Shown: positions 17,074 through 25,253, counted from the stretch's first letter. The stretch is DNA of 64,000 nucleotides from Halieaceae bacterium UBA5085 (GCA_002414665.1 DIAF01000015.1:109758-173757), one strand, 5' to 3'. Notes: generated by a model not told the origin, from the letters alone. Numbers and translations are program-made.

Positions 17074-18426
17074 ATGAACATTGAACAGTTGAAGCAGCGT
17101 TGCCTGGAGCAGGGCATTAAATACGGTATGGCGAGCTACGTGGACATTCACGGCGCCAGCAAGGGCAAGTTTGTGCCCGTCGGCCATTTCAAGCAGATGT
17201 TTGCCGGGTCGGAGCTGTTTACCGGCGCGGCTCTCGACGGTGTGCCGCAGGACATTGCCGATGATGAAGTGGCCGCCATGCCCGACATGGCATCCATGCA
17301 GCAGTGTCAGTGGAACCCGGAGCTGGCCTGGTTTGCCAGCGATCTGTATCTGCAGGGAGAACCCTTCGAGGCCTGCTCCCGCACTATTCTCAAGCGCCAG
17401 CTGGCGAAAGCCGCTGCCATGGGGTTTACCTTCAACCTGGGGATAGAAACCGAGTTTTTCATCCTGCGCAAGGGGGCTGACGGGCGCCCGGTGCCCTTCA
17501 GTGAGCGCGATACCCTGGGCAAGCCCTGTTACGATATTCCCACCATGATGGATAATATCGTGATTATCGACGAGTTGGTGCAGGCGCTGACTGACATGGG
17601 TTGGGGTGTCTATTCCTTCGACCACGAGGATGCCAACGGCCAGTTCGAAATCGACTTCAATTACGCGGATGCGCTGACCATGGCCGACCGCCTGGTGTAT
17701 TTCCGCTTGCTGGCCAACGAAATTGCGCGCAAGCATGGCGCCTTCGCCAGTTTCATGCCCAAGCCCTTTGCCGACCGTACTGGCAGTGGTGCCCATTACA
17801 ACATGTCCCTGGCGAGTGTGGATAGCGGGCAGAATCTGTTTGCAGCGAGCCCGGACGCCGATCGCTATGCCTGCGGTGTTTCCGACCTCGCCTACCAGTT
17901 CATCGGTGGCGTGTTGCGCCATGCCAAGGCCATCAGTGCAGTGGTTGCGCCCACCGTGAACAGCTACAAGCGACTGGTGCGGCAGGGCAGCATGTCCGGT
18001 TCCACCTGGGCACCGGTGTTCTGCTGTTACGGTAACAACAATCGCACCAATATGTTGCGTATCCCCAGTGCCGGTGCACGGGTCGAGTGCCGGGCGCCAG
18101 ATATTGCCTGCAATCCCTATCTCGGTGCGGCCCTGATGCTCGCTGCAGGACTGGAGGGCATTGAGCAGGGCATTGACCCCGGTCAGCCACACCGGGAAAA
18201 CATGTACCACTACAGTGATGCGGAGATCGCCAAGGCCGGCATTCAGTGCCTGCCCAAGACCCTCGCCGAGGCGACAGAGGCTATCGCCGGTGATGAGCTG
18301 GCCTACCAGGTGCTGGGCCCCTCGATGCACAAAGCCTTTGTCGACTTCAAACGGGCGGAGTGGGACAGTTACCACAATACCGTATCGGACTGGGAAGTGG
18401 CGCGCTATCTGCGGCTGTTCGGGTAA
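17074..18426 (+). CDS. Glutamine synthetase-like ligase, type III/GlnT family
   Basis: A 450-residue ATP-dependent glutamate-amine ligase of the glutamine synthetase superfamily, closest in appearance to the GlnT type III group that includes gamma-glutamylmethylamide synthetases. Metal and substrate residues are visible: Glu125 and Glu127 in GIETEFF, Glu185 and Glu192 in the HEDANGQFEIDF block and His241 in GSGAHYNMS. The ATG at 17074 has GGAG upstream. The product could be glutamine or a gamma-glutamyl amide made from an imported amine; the flanking TetR regulator, MetX-like enzyme and nearby ABC importer favour the second. It is not the main GlnA, which has a different N-terminal pattern and length. 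Confidence 0.83.
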   Translation: MNIEQLKQRCLEQGIKYGMASYVDIHGASKGKFVPVGHFKQMFAGSELFTGAALDGVPQDIADDEVAAMPDMASMQQCQWNPELAWFASDLYLQGEPFEACSRTILKRQLAKAAAMGFTFNLGIETEFFILRKGADGRPVPFSERDTLGKPCYDIPTMMDNIVIIDELVQALTDMGWGVYSFDHEDANGQFEIDFNYADALTMADRLVYFRLLANEIARKHGAFASFMPKPFADRTGSGAHYNMSLASVDSGQNLFAASPDADRYACGVSDLAYQFIGGVLRHAKAISAVVAPTVNSYKRLVRQGSMSGSTWAPVFCCYGNNNRTNMLRIPSAGARVECRAPDIACNPYLGAALMLAAGLEGIEQGIDPGQPHRENMYHYSDAEIAKAGIQCLPKTLAEATEAIAGDELAYQVLGPSMHKAFVDFKRAEWDSYHNTVSDWEVARYLRLFG

Positions 18427-18505
18427 GCGCCGGGGCCGGTTGTCGCGACTTGCCTTTGCCTGTCGCGTCCATACACTGTAGGTTTTCTACTGCTCGGGTC
18501 GGATC

Positions 18506-19117
18506 ATGAGACGAACCAAGGAGGATGCAGCGAAAACCCGGCAGAGCCTGGTGGACGCGGCGCTCAAACTCTTTGGCCAACGAGGCTACAGCGGCACCAC
18601 CCTGCGACTGATTGCAGAGGAAGCAGGGTGCTCCCGCGGACCGATCTACTGGCATTTCGCCAGCAAGGAAGAGTTGTTTGAGGAAATCCTCGCCTATTCA
18701 CAGCTGCCGCTGGAGCGTCTGGTTGCGCTGCACCACGAGGCCAACGACCCGCTTGCGGCCGCCGCGGACTTCTCCCGCCAGTGGCTGCGTATGCTGTTGG
18801 ATGACCACTATTTTCGGCAATCTTTCGAGATATTTCTCAACAAGACCGAGTTTACCGAGGCGGTATCAAAAACACTGGCGCGCGAACGCGCACTGACTGC
18901 ATCCCTGATTGCGACCTTTGCGGCCTGGGTGGAGCGTTATCGTCTGCAGGCCTGCGTGCAGGATGGTGTTGCCAGCCGTACGGTGGCGCTGTCCATGTAT
19001 GCCTACCTGATGGGCTTGACCCAGAGCTGGCTGTTCGATTCCGGTATCACCGATCTGGACAACAATCTCGACTTCTTTGTCGGTGAGTTTCTGCGTCTGT
19101 TACGCACAGTCCAGTGA
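18506..19117 (+). CDS. TetR/AcrR-family transcriptional regulator
   Basis: A 203-residue TetR-family repressor. The N-terminal helix-turn-helix reads TTLRLIAEEAGCSRGPIYWHFASKEELF (about residues 32-59), and the C-terminal ligand-binding domain is helical and resembles the AcrR/TtgR type. It follows the glutamine-synthetase-like gene by 79 bp on the same strand, and its 3' end overlaps the convergent ABC ATPase gene by 18 bp. It probably binds the inverted half-sites in front of the synthetase and possibly the related element before the leftward operon. The ligand is likely the substrate or an intermediate of that system. Confidence 0.88.
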   Translation: MRRTKEDAAKTRQSLVDAALKLFGQRGYSGTTLRLIAEEAGCSRGPIYWHFASKEELFEEILAYSQLPLERLVALHHEANDPLAAAADFSRQWLRMLLDDHYFRQSFEIFLNKTEFTEAVSKTLARERALTASLIATFAAWVERYRLQACVQDGVASRTVALSMYAYLMGLTQSWLFDSGITDLDNNLDFFVGEFLRLLRTVQ

Positions 19118-19894
19118 CTGTGCGCGCATCATCTGACGGATCTTCCGTTCGAGAAAGCGGTACTCATCGAAATCCAGTATGGCATCGCGGTCGGTGCTGC
19201 TCTTTTCCAGCCCGGGACGGATGGTCTCCAGCAGGCGGCCGGGCCGTGTGCCCATGAAAAACACCACGTCACCCAGATAGAGGGCCTCCTCGATGTCGTG
19301 GGACACCATCAGTACGGTGGTGCGTTCCTGGTGGACGATTTCCAGTAGCAGGCTCTGCATCTGCCAGCGTGTTTCCGGGTCCAGCGCGCCGAAGGGTTCA
19401 TCCATCAACAGCAGTGACGGGTTACTGGCGAGGCTGCGGGCGATGGCTACGCGCTGCTGCATGCCGCCCGAGAGCTGGTGTGGGTAGGCGCGTTCGAAGC
19501 CATCCAGCTTGACTGCCTTGATGAAGTACGGCACCACCCCCTCGCGCAGGCTGAGCGCTTCGCCCCGGGCTTTAAGGCCGAACGCGACGTTCTCCTCAAC
19601 TGTCAGCCAGGGAAAGGAACTGTAGTTCTGGAATACCATGCCGCGGTCTATGCCGGGGCCGAGGACGGTGCTGCCATCCACGGTGATGTCGCCTTCATCC
19701 TGCGTTTCCAGGCCGGCAATTATCCGTAACAAGGTGGATTTACCGCAACCGGAGGGTCCCAGTAACACCCCAACCCCGGTTTTCGGCAGTTCGAAGTTGA
19801 TGTTGTCCAGCGCGGTCAGGGTTTGTCCCGAGCGCAGCAGAAAACGCTTGCTGACGCCCGAGACGGTAAGTCCGCTGTGTGTGCCTGCGGTCAT
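19100..19894 (-). CDS. ABC transporter ATP-binding protein, nitrate/taurine type
   Basis: A 264-residue cytoplasmic ATPase of the SsuB/TauB/NrtD-like class that energises an importer with the binding protein and permease encoded just upstream. Walker A is GPSGCGKST, the signature is LSGGMQQR, Walker B is LLLMDEPFGALD, and the H-loop histidine lies in MVSHDIEEAL. The ATG at 19894 overlaps the stop codon of the binding-protein gene (ATGA). The frame could extend upstream, but that part only shadows the binding protein. It is the last gene of the leftward operon and its end overlaps the convergent TetR gene by 18 bp. Confidence 0.9.
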   Translation of the reverse strand: MTAGTHSGLTVSGVSKRFLLRSGQTLTALDNINFELPKTGVGVLLGPSGCGKSTLLRIIAGLETQDEGDITVDGSTVLGPGIDRGMVFQNYSSFPWLTVEENVAFGLKARGEALSLREGVVPYFIKAVKLDGFERAYPHQLSGGMQQRVAIARSLASNPSLLLMDEPFGALDPETRWQMQSLLLEIVHQERTTVLMVSHDIEEALYLGDVVFFMGTRPGRLLETIRPGLEKSSTDRDAILDFDEYRFLERKIRQMMRAQSLDCA

Positions 19895-20916
19895 TTGTCC
19901 AGCGCTGCCGCCAGTGGCGTCGTGTCGACACCGGCTGCCATCGGCATGGCCTTGTCGATAAAGCCGAACTTCAACCACCAGTCTGTGGTGATATCCCAGT
20001 GGTTCTGCATGCCGTCTGCGGCAATGCCGAGGGGCAGCTCGCCGTCCTTCAGGCCCATGAAAATGGCGGCCTGGTCGCGGTCGAAGACGAAGATACCGCC
20101 CTTGAGAATCTCGCCAGTGCTGCCGAGCACCTGCTCAACATCCGCCACCGTGAACTGCAAGCCGTCGGCGATGATCTGGTTGGCTTCTGCCGTATTTGCC
20201 TTCCAGAAATCCACGGCGTTGAAGTAGGCGCGCGTGAGTTTGGCGGCGTCCTCCGGGCGCTGCTCAAGAAAGGCTGTACTCATGTAGAGGGCATCGCCCA
20301 GCAGTGCGGTGGTGATGTATTTCTCCTCGGTGGAGTCTGCTGCCACCGTGGCGCCCGGCATGGCTTCAAGCACCTGGGAGCCAAAGGGTTCCCAGAATTC
20401 TGCAGCGGCCGCGGTGCCGCCCACCATCGCGCCCACGGCGTCGTCCATGATCAGGTTGGTGAAGGTGACTTCATTGATACCCACCCCGTTGTCGGTGAGC
20501 CATTCAGCCATGAAAATCTGTGTCAGACCGCCTTCCAGTACCGCGACTGTCTGGCCCTTGAGCTGCTCCGCGCTGGTGATGCCGGGTGCCAGAATGATTT
20601 TATCCGTGCCGTAGGACGGATTGGTGTAGGTCACCAGTTTGATGCCAACGTCCTTGTCGGCCGCGATGGGCCCGTATTCCGCCGTGCTTGAGGTGGCGTG
20701 GAGTTCTCCTGCCGTCATCAGGGCGAAGCTCTGGTAGGGATCCTCGATGATGCTGATGTCGAGCTCCAAACCCTCGGTCAGGCCTTTCTCCTTGGCGATA
20801 AACCAGAAGCCGTAGCCCGGCCAGGAAAACAGTGACAGTTTCACGGGGTCAGCGGCCTGGGTGGCCGACCCCAGGGCCAGGGCCAGGATGGCAATTCCGG
20901 ATCGAATATAACGCAT
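19891..20916 (-). CDS. ABC transporter substrate-binding protein, NMT1/SsuA-like
   Basis: A 341-residue periplasmic binding protein with a signal peptide ending near GSATQA, then the mature start ADPVKLSLFSWPGYGFWFIAKE, typical of the NMT1/SsuA/nitrate-taurine-like group. AAGGAG sits six to ten bases upstream of the ATG at 20916. It supplies the ligand for the permease and ATPase of the same operon. It resembles the guanidine-operon binding protein only in family and has a different N-terminal pocket sequence (SLFSWPGYGFW against CWSIYVGWVPW), so a different ligand is expected. The ligand cannot be read from sequence. Confidence 0.88.
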   Translation of the reverse strand: MRYIRSGIAILALALGSATQAADPVKLSLFSWPGYGFWFIAKEKGLTEGLELDISIIEDPYQSFALMTAGELHATSSTAEYGPIAADKDVGIKLVTYTNPSYGTDKIILAPGITSAEQLKGQTVAVLEGGLTQIFMAEWLTDNGVGINEVTFTNLIMDDAVGAMVGGTAAAAEFWEPFGSQVLEAMPGATVAADSTEEKYITTALLGDALYMSTAFLEQRPEDAAKLTRAYFNAVDFWKANTAEANQIIADGLQFTVADVEQVLGSTGEILKGGIFVFDRDQAAIFMGLKDGELPLGIAADGMQNHWDITTDWWLKFGFIDKAMPMAAGVDTTPLAAALDK

Positions 20917-20944
20917 AGTGGTGCTCCTTTGCGGTTGAGTGCTG

Positions 20945-21748
20945 CTAGTGGGACTCCAGGTAACGAAACGCAGTGCGATGCAGCAGTTTGAACAGTGCGT
21001 CAAAAAGCAGGCCGAGCAGGCCGATGACCAGAATGCCGGCCATGATGTCGTCAATATGTACAAAGCGCTTGGCGCGCATCATCATGGCGCCAATGCCGTC
21101 GGTGGCCGCGACAATTTCGGCGATCACCAGATACGTCCAACTCACCGCCAGCATTTGTCGCAGCACATCCAGATAGCCGGGCAGGCTGGCCCTGAAGGTG
21201 ACCGAAAGCAGGATCTGGGGTGCGCGCAGGCCGAGGGTGCGGGCGGTTTCGATGTACACCCTGGGCACCTGGCGGGTCACGTCGGCGAGCATGATGATGA
21301 GAAAAAACAGCACGCCAATCACCAGCAGGGCGATCTTCTGCTCGTCCCCGGTGCCCAGCCACATCAGTAGCAGCGGGATGAACGCCGGCGCAGGCAGGTA
21401 GCGGAAGGCGCTGGCGACGGGGCCAAGTATGCGGTCGATGGGGCGGTAGGCGCCCATCAACAAACCCAGCGGCAGGGCAATCGCCACGGCGATGCCGAAA
21501 CTGAGCAGAATTCGCTTCACGCTCGCCCAGATATCGCTGGCGAAATCCTTTTCCACCAGTAGTTCATACAAACTGGTAAACACTTTTTCCGGCCCGGGAA
21601 ACAGGCGCGGCGGAGCTATTTCGGCATGGGCGGCAAGCCACCAGCCACCGATGAACAGCGCCCAGCCCAGAATGCCCAGCACGGCCCGGGAGCCGGCGAC
21701 GGCAGCGGCTCTGCGGGCGGAACTGAATAGCGGGTTGGCCTGATGCAT
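20945..21748 (-). CDS. ABC transporter permease, nitrate/taurine type
   Basis: A 267-residue inner-membrane permease with about six transmembrane helices. The cytoplasmic EAA loop contacting the ATPase reads ETARTLGLRAPQILLSVTFRASLPG. An N-terminal hydrophobic anchor (LGILGWALFIGGWWLAA) precedes the first periplasmic segment. The ATG at 21748 lies 6 bp downstream of the desaturase-like gene's stop, and the binding-protein gene begins 28 bp after its own stop. Together with the following two genes it makes a complete importer. Confidence 0.9.
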   Translation of the reverse strand: MHQANPLFSSARRAAAVAGSRAVLGILGWALFIGGWWLAAHAEIAPPRLFPGPEKVFTSLYELLVEKDFASDIWASVKRILLSFGIAVAIALPLGLLMGAYRPIDRILGPVASAFRYLPAPAFIPLLLMWLGTGDEQKIALLVIGVLFFLIIMLADVTRQVPRVYIETARTLGLRAPQILLSVTFRASLPGYLDVLRQMLAVSWTYLVIAEIVAATDGIGAMMMRAKRFVHIDDIMAGILVIGLLGLLFDALFKLLHRTAFRYLESH

Positions 21749-21754
21749 TGCTGT

Positions 21755-22768
21755 CTAGAACGCCGTCAGGAAGCTGAGCGCATCGACACCGACCGCGCGC
21801 CCCTCGTTGAGTGAGGTCTTGACCTCATCGGCGCCGTATTCTTCAGCGTAAATGCGTGCCACCCGGTGTTTGTGAAAGGCACGCGCCTGCGCCACAAAAC
21901 CCAGCGTCTGTGCCTCGACGTCGGGCTGCATGCTGCGATGCAGCTCTGGCAGGCGGTACCAGCCGAGGGTGGGCTTCTCGTGGTGTGCATTGTGATAGCA
22001 GAAATTGAGCACCAGCAGGTTGATGGCGGGAAAGCGGTGCGACAGGAGGTTGCTGTAGGTGTTGCGCTGTTCGTACTCGGCATCGCCCTTGTGGGGAAAC
22101 ACTGTATCCGGGTCGTCGAGATTGAAGATCACCTCGTAGTTGTGCTGGTAGCAATCCATGAAGCGCAGGGCAGTGAGCAGCAACAGCTGCGCCAGCGCGT
22201 ACAGCAGGAAGGCAACGGGGTTGATGAACAGCACCAGCCCTAGCAGTGCACCACGAACCAGCAATACGCGCAGCACACGACCGCGCTGAGCGCGTTTGGA
22301 CTCGATCACCCAGGGTGCGAAGACCAGCATGGTGTGCATCATGATTTCAACGGCGGGTATGTAGGCCCATTCCGCAGCATGCACCAGCCTCGCGAGACCC
22401 GGGTGGCGTTTCAGGAAGCTGCGGTAGTCCCACACCACGGGGTCGTAGTTGTCGACATGGTGGCGCATGTGCTTGTAGCGGATATCCTCAAAGCGCCCGT
22501 AGCAGCTGCCGGTTATCCAGTTGAGAACCTTGCCCAGTGCAGCGTTGGTCTTTGCCGACATGAACACCGCGTTGTGTCCGCAATCGTGCAGCAGGTAGGC
22601 GGCGATCAGCATGCTGTGTGCCAGTACGACAACGCCCAGCGCGTTGACCGCTGCACTGGGCTGGAACAGCGCTGTCCAGCCGCCGATATAGGTCAGCGCA
22701 ATATAGGCGAGCACCAGCAGCGTGTAATGCGCGCCCGCGGGGTCGCGCAGTTTGAGAGCGTCATGCAT
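21755..22768 (-). CDS. Fatty-acid-desaturase-like membrane diiron oxygenase
   Basis: A 337-residue integral membrane protein of the fatty acid desaturase/hydroxylase superfamily. All three histidine boxes binding the diiron centre are present: His61-His65 (HDCGH), His100/His103/His104 (HMRHH) and His259/His262/His263 (HNAHH), separated by hydrophobic helices. The family includes desaturases, hydroxylases and N-oxygenases of small molecules. The ATG at 22768 has AAGGAGG upstream and overlaps the previous gene by 8 bp. Placement between a TIM-barrel gene and a nitrogen-type ABC importer makes oxidation of an imported small molecule more likely than lipid desaturation; that is inference. Confidence 0.85.
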   Translation of the reverse strand: MHDALKLRDPAGAHYTLLVLAYIALTYIGGWTALFQPSAAVNALGVVVLAHSMLIAAYLLHDCGHNAVFMSAKTNAALGKVLNWITGSCYGRFEDIRYKHMRHHVDNYDPVVWDYRSFLKRHPGLARLVHAAEWAYIPAVEIMMHTMLVFAPWVIESKRAQRGRVLRVLLVRGALLGLVLFINPVAFLLYALAQLLLLTALRFMDCYQHNYEVIFNLDDPDTVFPHKGDAEYEQRNTYSNLLSHRFPAINLLVLNFCYHNAHHEKPTLGWYRLPELHRSMQPDVEAQTLGFVAQARAFHKHRVARIYAEEYGADEVKTSLNEGRAVGVDALSFLTAF

Positions 22769-23633
22769 GACGGGCCTCCTTGGTGGCGTTGGCATGTGAC
22801 CAGCGCGCGAAGTGCCTTTGCTCCTCGGCGCCAATCCAGCGGTTGAGTTCCCAGAGGTCTGCGATGGGGGCGTTGGTAAACGGCAGGTGGTGTAGATAGC
22901 CGTCGGGCCCGAATTCCGGCGTCAGTGTTGTTTCGCTGTAGCCCCGCGCCTGCTGCGCCTGCCAGACGGCCTCCCAGCAGCGCTGGTGACTGGCCAGTGC
23001 CTCGGCATACTCGGGTGCACCTGGGTGGGGCACCTGGGGGCCCTGGTCATAACCGACACGCCCGTGGATGTGGTGGGCGTGTTGTGCGGCCAGCGTGACG
23101 GCGTCCCACTCACTGTCCATCAGGCGTTCGCTGACGACTACCCAGTGGCTGAAGTCGCAGGTGATCTTCAGTGCCGGCAGCTCCTGCAGTATAGCCACAG
23201 TGTTCCAGGGACAATAAAAGCTCCTTCCACGGTGCGTCTCAAAGGAGCAGAGCACACCGTGCCGGTCGGCGATGTCCATGGCCGCCCTGAAGAAGTCCAC
23301 GCTGTCCTGAACCGGCCAGGCATCGCAGCCGCCCATCACGTTGATAAAGCGTGGCGCGAGGGGCTTGCCCAGCACAATCTGTGCCTCAAGGTCCTCGAGG
23401 TGTTCGCTGATGCTGGCGTGTCGCCGGGGTACGTAGGAGCCTGCGGTGCAGATTTCCTGGATCCACTCCAGCTCGTGTGTCTGCAGCGCGCTGGCGAGCT
23501 GCTCAAGGTGCCCCGGCGCGCTGTGCGTTGCCGGTGCTTCCAACCCGGCGCAACCTGCGGCGCGGGCGAGCAGGGCACCCTGGTCGATGCTGCCAGTGTG
23601 GCCCCAGAGGGTTTTAAAGGTGCGTAATTGCAT
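22761..23633 (-). CDS. Xylose-isomerase-like TIM-barrel protein
   Basis: A 290-residue protein of the sugar phosphate isomerase/epimerase (xylose isomerase-like, AP endonuclease 2) superfamily. Likely metal ligands are Glu132 (FETHRGR), Asp160 (CDFSHW), His188 or His190 (HHIHGRVG) and Glu240 (LTPEFGPDGY), the usual E-D-H-E set. The ATG at 23633 is preferred because AGGA precedes it; upstream extension lacks support. It is the first gene of the leftward operon, only about 24 bases after the predicted sigma-54 start site. It may be an isomerase, an aldolase-like lyase or a hydrolase. The substrate is unknown. Confidence 0.82.
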   Translation of the reverse strand: MQLRTFKTLWGHTGSIDQGALLARAAGCAGLEAPATHSAPGHLEQLASALQTHELEWIQEICTAGSYVPRRHASISEHLEDLEAQIVLGKPLAPRFINVMGGCDAWPVQDSVDFFRAAMDIADRHGVLCSFETHRGRSFYCPWNTVAILQELPALKITCDFSHWVVVSERLMDSEWDAVTLAAQHAHHIHGRVGYDQGPQVPHPGAPEYAEALASHQRCWEAVWQAQQARGYSETTLTPEFGPDGYLHHLPFTNAPIADLWELNRWIGAEEQRHFARWSHANATKEARHA

Positions 23634-23667
23634 GATCGGGTCCTGGATAGCGTGCCCTGTACCGGGG

Positions 23668-23684
23668 AGCAACTTCCATGCCAA
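23668..23684 (-). promoter_or_regulatory. Sigma-54 promoter of the leftward TIM-barrel-desaturase-ABC operon
   Basis: Read on the minus strand, TTGGCATGGAAGTTGCT carries the -24 GG (23682-23681) and -12 GC (23670-23669) with exact 10-bp spacing. Start of transcription is predicted near 23657, leaving a leader of about 24 bases. The preceding ACATACAT and the -24 box are shared with the element before the glutamine-synthetase-like gene. Confidence 0.72.
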
Positions 23685-23768
23685 GATGTATGTATAATTG
23701 CAAAGCATTGAAAACTATGAAAAAAATGGCTGGGCGGTGAAAAATGACTCGGATAAGTCAAGGGTTGA

Positions 23769-23922
23769 TGCACCGCGAGCTGTGCATCCCGCGTCCTTTT
23801 TGGTGCAAGTCTCGGCAATGGTGGTGAGCAGGGTTCGGGTTGGCCCGGACCGCCAGCCCAGATGTCTTCACAGGATGCACCAGAATGGCGCGGCGCTTGC
23901 ATTTGGTGCACTTTGCGGTGCA
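23769..23922. promoter_or_regulatory. Cluster of NtrC-like half-sites between two divergent sigma-54 promoters
   Basis: TGCACC or GGTGCA half-sites, or close variants, occur at 23769-23774, 23781-23786 (TGTGCA), 23802-23807, 23876-23881, 23905-23910 and 23917-23922. None forms a perfect N5 dyad, but TGCACT-N4-GGTGCA at 23907-23922 and TGCACC-N6-TGTGCA at 23769-23786 come close. The cluster lies about 70-220 bp upstream of the rightward promoter and 110-265 bp upstream of the leftward one, suited to serving both. The 568-bp gene-free stretch 23634-24201 holds this cluster, both promoters and the riboswitch. Confidence 0.5.
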
Positions 23923-23974
23923 GCGTGTCCCGGTCAGGGTCGCCGTGTGGGTGTTGTCGGCGGGATTGACGGGT

Positions 23975-23991
23975 CTGGCACGGTTCCTGCT
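23975..23991 (+). promoter_or_regulatory. Sigma-54 promoter of the guanidine operon
   Basis: CTGGCACGGTTCCTGCT matches the sigma-54 consensus closely: -24 GG at 23977-23978 and -12 GC at 23989-23990, 10 bp apart. The predicted start near 24002 lies about 44 bases ahead of the guanidine-I aptamer, so the riboswitch falls within the leader RNA. Confidence 0.8.
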
Positions 23992-24045
23992 TTGCCTTAC
24001 CCGTCCGTACTCCTGACATGACGTGACATGAAAACCAATAGAGCG

Positions 24046-24137
24046 CTAGGGTTCCGACCACACTATCGGTGGTGACTGGTCCGAGAGCACTCGACCTTTC
24101 GGTGAAGGGTTACACGGCGGGATAAAAGCCCGGGAGA
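24046..24137 (+). ncRNA. Guanidine-I (ykkC) riboswitch aptamer
   Basis: The leader contains the conserved blocks of the guanidine-I riboswitch in the right order: CTAGGGTTCCG (24046-24056), a small hairpin ACCAC/GTGGT (24057-24073), CTGGTCCGAGAG (24076-24087), a second variable hairpin, ACACGGCGGG (24112-24121) and ATAAAAGCCCGGGAGA ending at 24137. This aptamer binds guanidinium. No U-tract terminator follows; a possible pairing of GTACTCT (24159-24165) with AGAGGTAC (24191-24198) could hide the ribosome site of the first gene, so translational control is suggested. The downstream genes are exactly those of guanidine import and breakdown. Confidence 0.95.
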
Positions 24138-24201
24138 ACTGAAGGCGAAATGCCGGGGGTACTCTGTGATCAACCGACCCAACCCGACTGAGAGGTACAC
24201 C

Positions 24202-25242
24202 ATGAAGCGATTCACCTTATTCCTGCTCCTTGTGATGTTGTCGACAACGGCATCGGCCCGCGACAGCTTCAAGATCTGCTGGTCGATCTACGTCGGCTGG
24301 GTGCCCTGGGCCTACGGTGCCGAGCAGGGCATCGTGAAGAAATGGGCCGATAAATACGGCATCAACATCGAAGTGGTGCAGATCAACGACTACATCGAAT
24401 CCATTAACCAGTACAGCATGGGCGAGTTCGATGCCTGCACCATGACCAACATGGATGCGCTGACCATTCCGGCTGCGGGCGGTGTGGACAGCACGGCGCT
24501 GATCGTCGGCGACTTTTCCAACGGCAATGACGGGATCGTGCTCAAAGGCAAAGACTCGATGGCGGACATCAAGGGGCAGACCGTGAATCTGGTCGAGCTG
24601 AGTGTGTCTCACTATCTTCTGGCCCGCGGCCTGGAGAGCGTGGGTCTTACCGAGCGCGATGTGCAGGTGGTGAATACCTCGGATGCCGATATGGTGGCGG
24701 TCTATGCGACACCCGGCGTGACAGCAGTCGCGACCTGGAATCCCCTGTTGAGCGAAGTGGCCGCCATGCCGGACAGCCACCTCGTATTTGACTCGTCCCA
24801 GATCCCCGGCGAGGTGATTGACCTGCTTATCATCAACACTGAGACGCTGGCGGCCTACCCGGCGCTGGGCAAGGCGCTGACCGGGGCGTGGTACGAAATC
24901 ATGGCGCACATGAACGGTGGCGATGAGCGCGCGACCGCCGCCAAGACTTTCCTGGCGGAACTGTCCGGGACCGACCTTGCAGGTTTTGAGGCACAGCTGG
25001 CCAGCACGGAAATGTTCTACACCCCGGCGGAAGCACTGGCCCTGACCAACAGCGAACAGGTAAAGGCGACCATGCAGACCGTGGCGGAGTTCTCGCACAA
25101 ACACGGCTTGCTGGGTGAGGGCGCGCCCGATGCCACGTTTATCGGCGTGGAGACACCGGCGGGTGTCTACGGTGATAGCAATAACATCAAGCTGCGTTTT
25201 GATCCGACCTATATGCAAATGGCCCTGGACGGCGAACTCTAG
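24202..25242 (+). CDS. Guanidine operon ABC transporter substrate-binding protein
   Basis: A 346-residue periplasmic binding protein of the NMT1/SsuA-like group found beside urea/guanidine carboxylase genes. The signal peptide ends near TTASA, and the mature protein starts RDSFKICWSIYVGWVPWAYGA, with an aromatic-rich pocket. The ATG at 24202 is chosen because AGAGG precedes it by six bases; the frame extends to 24166 but lacks a ribosome site. It is the first gene after the guanidine-I riboswitch, so guanidine is the expected ligand. A strong hairpin lies between it and the permease gene, a common device for raising binding-protein output over membrane subunits. Confidence 0.9.
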   Translation: MKRFTLFLLLVMLSTTASARDSFKICWSIYVGWVPWAYGAEQGIVKKWADKYGINIEVVQINDYIESINQYSMGEFDACTMTNMDALTIPAAGGVDSTALIVGDFSNGNDGIVLKGKDSMADIKGQTVNLVELSVSHYLLARGLESVGLTERDVQVVNTSDADMVAVYATPGVTAVATWNPLLSEVAAMPDSHLVFDSSQIPGEVIDLLIINTETLAAYPALGKALTGAWYEIMAHMNGGDERATAAKTFLAELSGTDLAGFEAQLASTEMFYTPAEALALTNSEQVKATMQTVAEFSHKHGLLGEGAPDATFIGVETPAGVYGDSNNIKLRFDPTYMQMALDGEL

Positions 25243-25253
25243 GCTCACGGAGG

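Noticed and set aside
24217..25248. A 343-residue minus-strand frame opposite the guanidine binding protein
   Set aside because: It overlaps a clear secreted binding protein, and its own sequence is His/Arg-rich and without motifs, typical of a shadow.
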